DNA of 64,000 nt from Lumbricus rubellus (Eukaryota; Annelida; Clitellata; Crassiclitellata; Lumbricidae). The stretch spans positions 39,529,262-39,593,261 of the forward strand of contig OX243818.1 of assembly GCA_945859605.1 (NCBI GenBank). The letters run 5' to 3'. Both the position numbers and the translations under genes were made by a program. A model generated the notes under the pieces. That model made no database searches. It was not told the DNA's origin and saw nothing but the letters and a program-made list of their open reading frames with translations. Shown piece after piece: positions 62,273 through 64,000 of this stretch; position 1 is the first letter of the stretch; each line of letters starts with the position of its first letter.

Positions 62273-62585
62273 CATGGGCGTCCACAGGAATTTTTCTAGG
62301 GGGGGGGGGGGCGCAAACTTTTAAATAATTGTCACATGGTCTAAATTTAATGGGTGACAGTTTGAATTTCCGTATTACCATGAAAGAATCCTATAGCCTA
62401 ACTATACGCTTTGCGCCCAAAGACAGATTTGTAGGTTCAACTTGTAGAACGAATCGATAAAATACATTGAAAATCGCGTTGTAACAATCACAACCAAGTA
62501 ATCTAAATTTAGCCTATGTGCAACTATGCGAAAAATTCAAGGGGGCGCACTTGCGCCCCCTTGCGCCCCGCTGCGGACGCCCATG
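62273..62585. mobile_element. hAT-type MITE with perfect 8-bp duplication
   Basis: The ends are CATGGGCGTCC and its complement, with a subterminal G-run and GGGGGCGCACTTGCGCCCCC hairpin. The flanks are ATCAGGTC at 62265-62272 and 62586-62593. 313 bp, non-coding. Confidence 0.75.
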
Positions 62586-62593
62586 ATCAGGTC

Positions 62594-63355
62594 TATGATG
62601 CAAGAAAATGTTTACAAGAAAAGGTACGTGATGTCGGAGAACTGAGTCAGCGTATGGTATAGGCACGGGACAAATCTGATCAAGCTGTAATTGAACCAGC
62701 AACTAGGCCTAGTCAGTGCCGAGCGCGTCTACGTGCGAGTTTTGAGGCCGAAGGAGGATATTTTGAACACACATTATACATGTAACTAACAAATGATAGT
62801 TATCTGATTCTTGTTCTTTAAGCTGAATTTTCTCCAAATTTTATTAATATATTCGAATTTCTACACAAATTATCGTAGCAATAGGAGAGGTTCGGTTTTT
62901 TCGTTTACCGTGTATAATAGTAGCCTATATACACACAGCATTCTGCATGTAAGATTGTAAGAATGATTGTCAAGTGTTGACATAGACGCCATTAATTTTT
63001 TCGAATCTCTGTTCAGATGCACAAGTATGTATGATATCAACGACAACTCTTCAATACACTCCAATTTGTGCATGTAGCTTTGTTAATGTAATCAAAAGGC
63101 TGAAATTTCACATCCCTGAACAATGGTTGAATGTGCCATGGGCTCTAAAAGGTGCATTGCATATATGGATCAGTCAGACAGAAATAGCCGTTGCGAAGGA
63201 GAATATAGTCTAAATAATAATAGACCTACCAGGCAGCTACATACAAACTGAAAACATCTTTTAAAAGGCATATAAAGCCTCTGGATATGGTGTAAAACAT
63301 CAAAACATTCATACCGCCAGCTGTTTGCAGCTGACTATAAAATGGAATCCTATTG
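62594..63355. other. No gene recognised
   Basis: AT-rich sequence. Short open frames on both strands have no recognisable motif. Confidence 0.5.
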
Positions 63356-63366
63356 AATTCCAAATT

Positions 63367-63562
63367 GAAGATCCTGCGTGGTCGAGTGGGTTGTAGCCCG
63401 CTCGCCGCGCAGGCGGCCCGGGTTCAATTCCCGGTCGGATCTTTACAGCGGGTGGCTCGGTCGCAATATAGGCTAAACGTGGAGTGTGAGGTTGTTCTCT
63501 GCCTCCAACACTAATCATCTTCGATATGAAACAGTGTCGTTAAGCCCTGAACATTTCATTTC
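63367..63562 (+). mobile_element. tRNA-derived SINE with 11-bp target duplication
   Basis: The tRNA-like head starts GATCCTGCGTGGTCGAGTGG, with B box GGTTCAATTCC. The body ends GTTAAGCCCTGAAC and a CATTTCATTTC tail. AATTCCAAATT is at 63356-63366 and 63563-63573. Confidence 0.8.
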
Positions 63563-63679
63563 AATTCCAAATTCTCTTTGTAGCAAAGGTAGAAGACGTA
63601 GACCTAATGAGATGAGCACAAATCATCTGATAGGACAAAATTAGGAGACAGCAGTTAGTCTCAGAAAACTATGTTGTTC

Positions 63680-64000
63680 AGGATGGCTTTAATGTTTATA
63701 ATTCCAGTCGATATGAAACTAAATGTGCTTCTAGAAATTCTCAATAATTATGGGACTATTGATATAATATTTTATAAATATCACATACTTTTGTCTAAAA
63801 GGTTCACCACTGCAACAACCTAAAAGCGGACTGCTGAATAATTGCAGTCGAGCCAATTTTTTTGAGTTCAAAAGATACGACTAGTGGAATAGATTGGGGC
63901 AGGTGGATCAGTTTGAAAAAGAGATGATGGAGAAAAACGAAAATTTGAGTCGTGCAATGCTAAATGGAAAACTATAACATTAGCTGCAGTCACGCATAAT
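63680..64000 (+). other. Upstream flank of a further type 2 gene, cut by the window edge
   Basis: The segment 63960-64000 (AACTATAACATTAGCTGCAG) matches the region about 60-90 nt before the conserved promoter blocks of C (about 15509) and D (about 45085). A possible propeller remnant lies at 63685-63740. A seventh family member probably starts just beyond 64000. Confidence 0.45.

Noticed and set aside
63367..63440. Functional tRNA gene
   Set aside because: The acceptor stem pairs imperfectly, and the unit continues into a SINE body and tail flanked by an 11-bp duplication, so it is a tRNA-derived SINE.
1..64000. CRISPR arrays, bacterial operons or rRNA
   Set aside because: No spaced identical repeats with unique spacers, no ribosomal RNA motifs, and clear eukaryotic introns; the compact gene block is a Polinton.

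Overview
The window is from a marine invertebrate nuclear genome. Its genes have short coding exons with GT-AG (and a few GC-AG) introns, transposons of many classes, tRNA-derived SINEs, and CARD- and TRADD-N-like exons. The dense palindromic word TAGGCCTA recalls echinoderm-like genomes, but the species assignment is an inference of low confidence.

Two things dominate. (1) A tandem, same-strand (+) multigene family. Type 1 genes (A 1104-6318, B 11458-15010, broken copy B' about 20512-24430) encode a CARD-like exon, a TRADD-N-like helical exon and a single-exon NHL-type beta-propeller; gene A also has an F-box-like exon in front. Type 2 genes (C 15758-18400, D 45336-48946, E 51080-54778, F 56980-61463) encode a 17-residue leader, a 21-residue linker exon, an F-box-like exon and the same kind of propeller, without the CARD and TRADD-N exons. 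Exon phases fit in every copy and the type 2 coding totals are multiples of three. All four type 2 genes share a promoter block with CRE/ATF-like sites, and the flank of a further copy begins at the right edge.

(2) A 16,121-bp Polinton/Maverick (adintovirus-like) element at 25449-41569. It has perfect 49-bp terminal inverted repeat ends starting with AG and a 6-bp target duplication (CACCTA). It sits inside a piggyBac-like TTAA element (25335-42413) whose uninterrupted sister copy lies at 1838-2813. Left to right it carries a SAP-like terminal gene (+); integrase and a Zn-ribbon/PLA2-like gene (-); packaging ATPase, penton-like protein, pX-like membrane-active protein, dUTPase-fold protein, membrane coiled-coil protein, a frameshifted conserved gene, a basic pVI/pX-like protein and the major capsid protein (+); then two fibre-like proteins, adenain-like protease, a Zn-finger protein, protein-primed DNA polymerase B and a second SAP-like terminal gene (-). 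It has a few lesions, so it is near-complete rather than proven active.

The rest is repeat-rich: two non-autonomous Helitrons, two foldback elements with 8-9-bp target duplications, hAT-type and piggyBac-type MITEs, three elements flanked by TA, SINEs, LINE fragments, minisatellites and near-perfect palindromes. The most unusual observation is that the abundant words TAGGCCTA and TACATGTA are precise 6-bp insertions at TA dinucleotides when paralogous copies are compared. They match the expected 2-nt-per-end excision footprints of two TA-flanked elements in this same window, whose ends are GGG...CCC and CAC...GTG.
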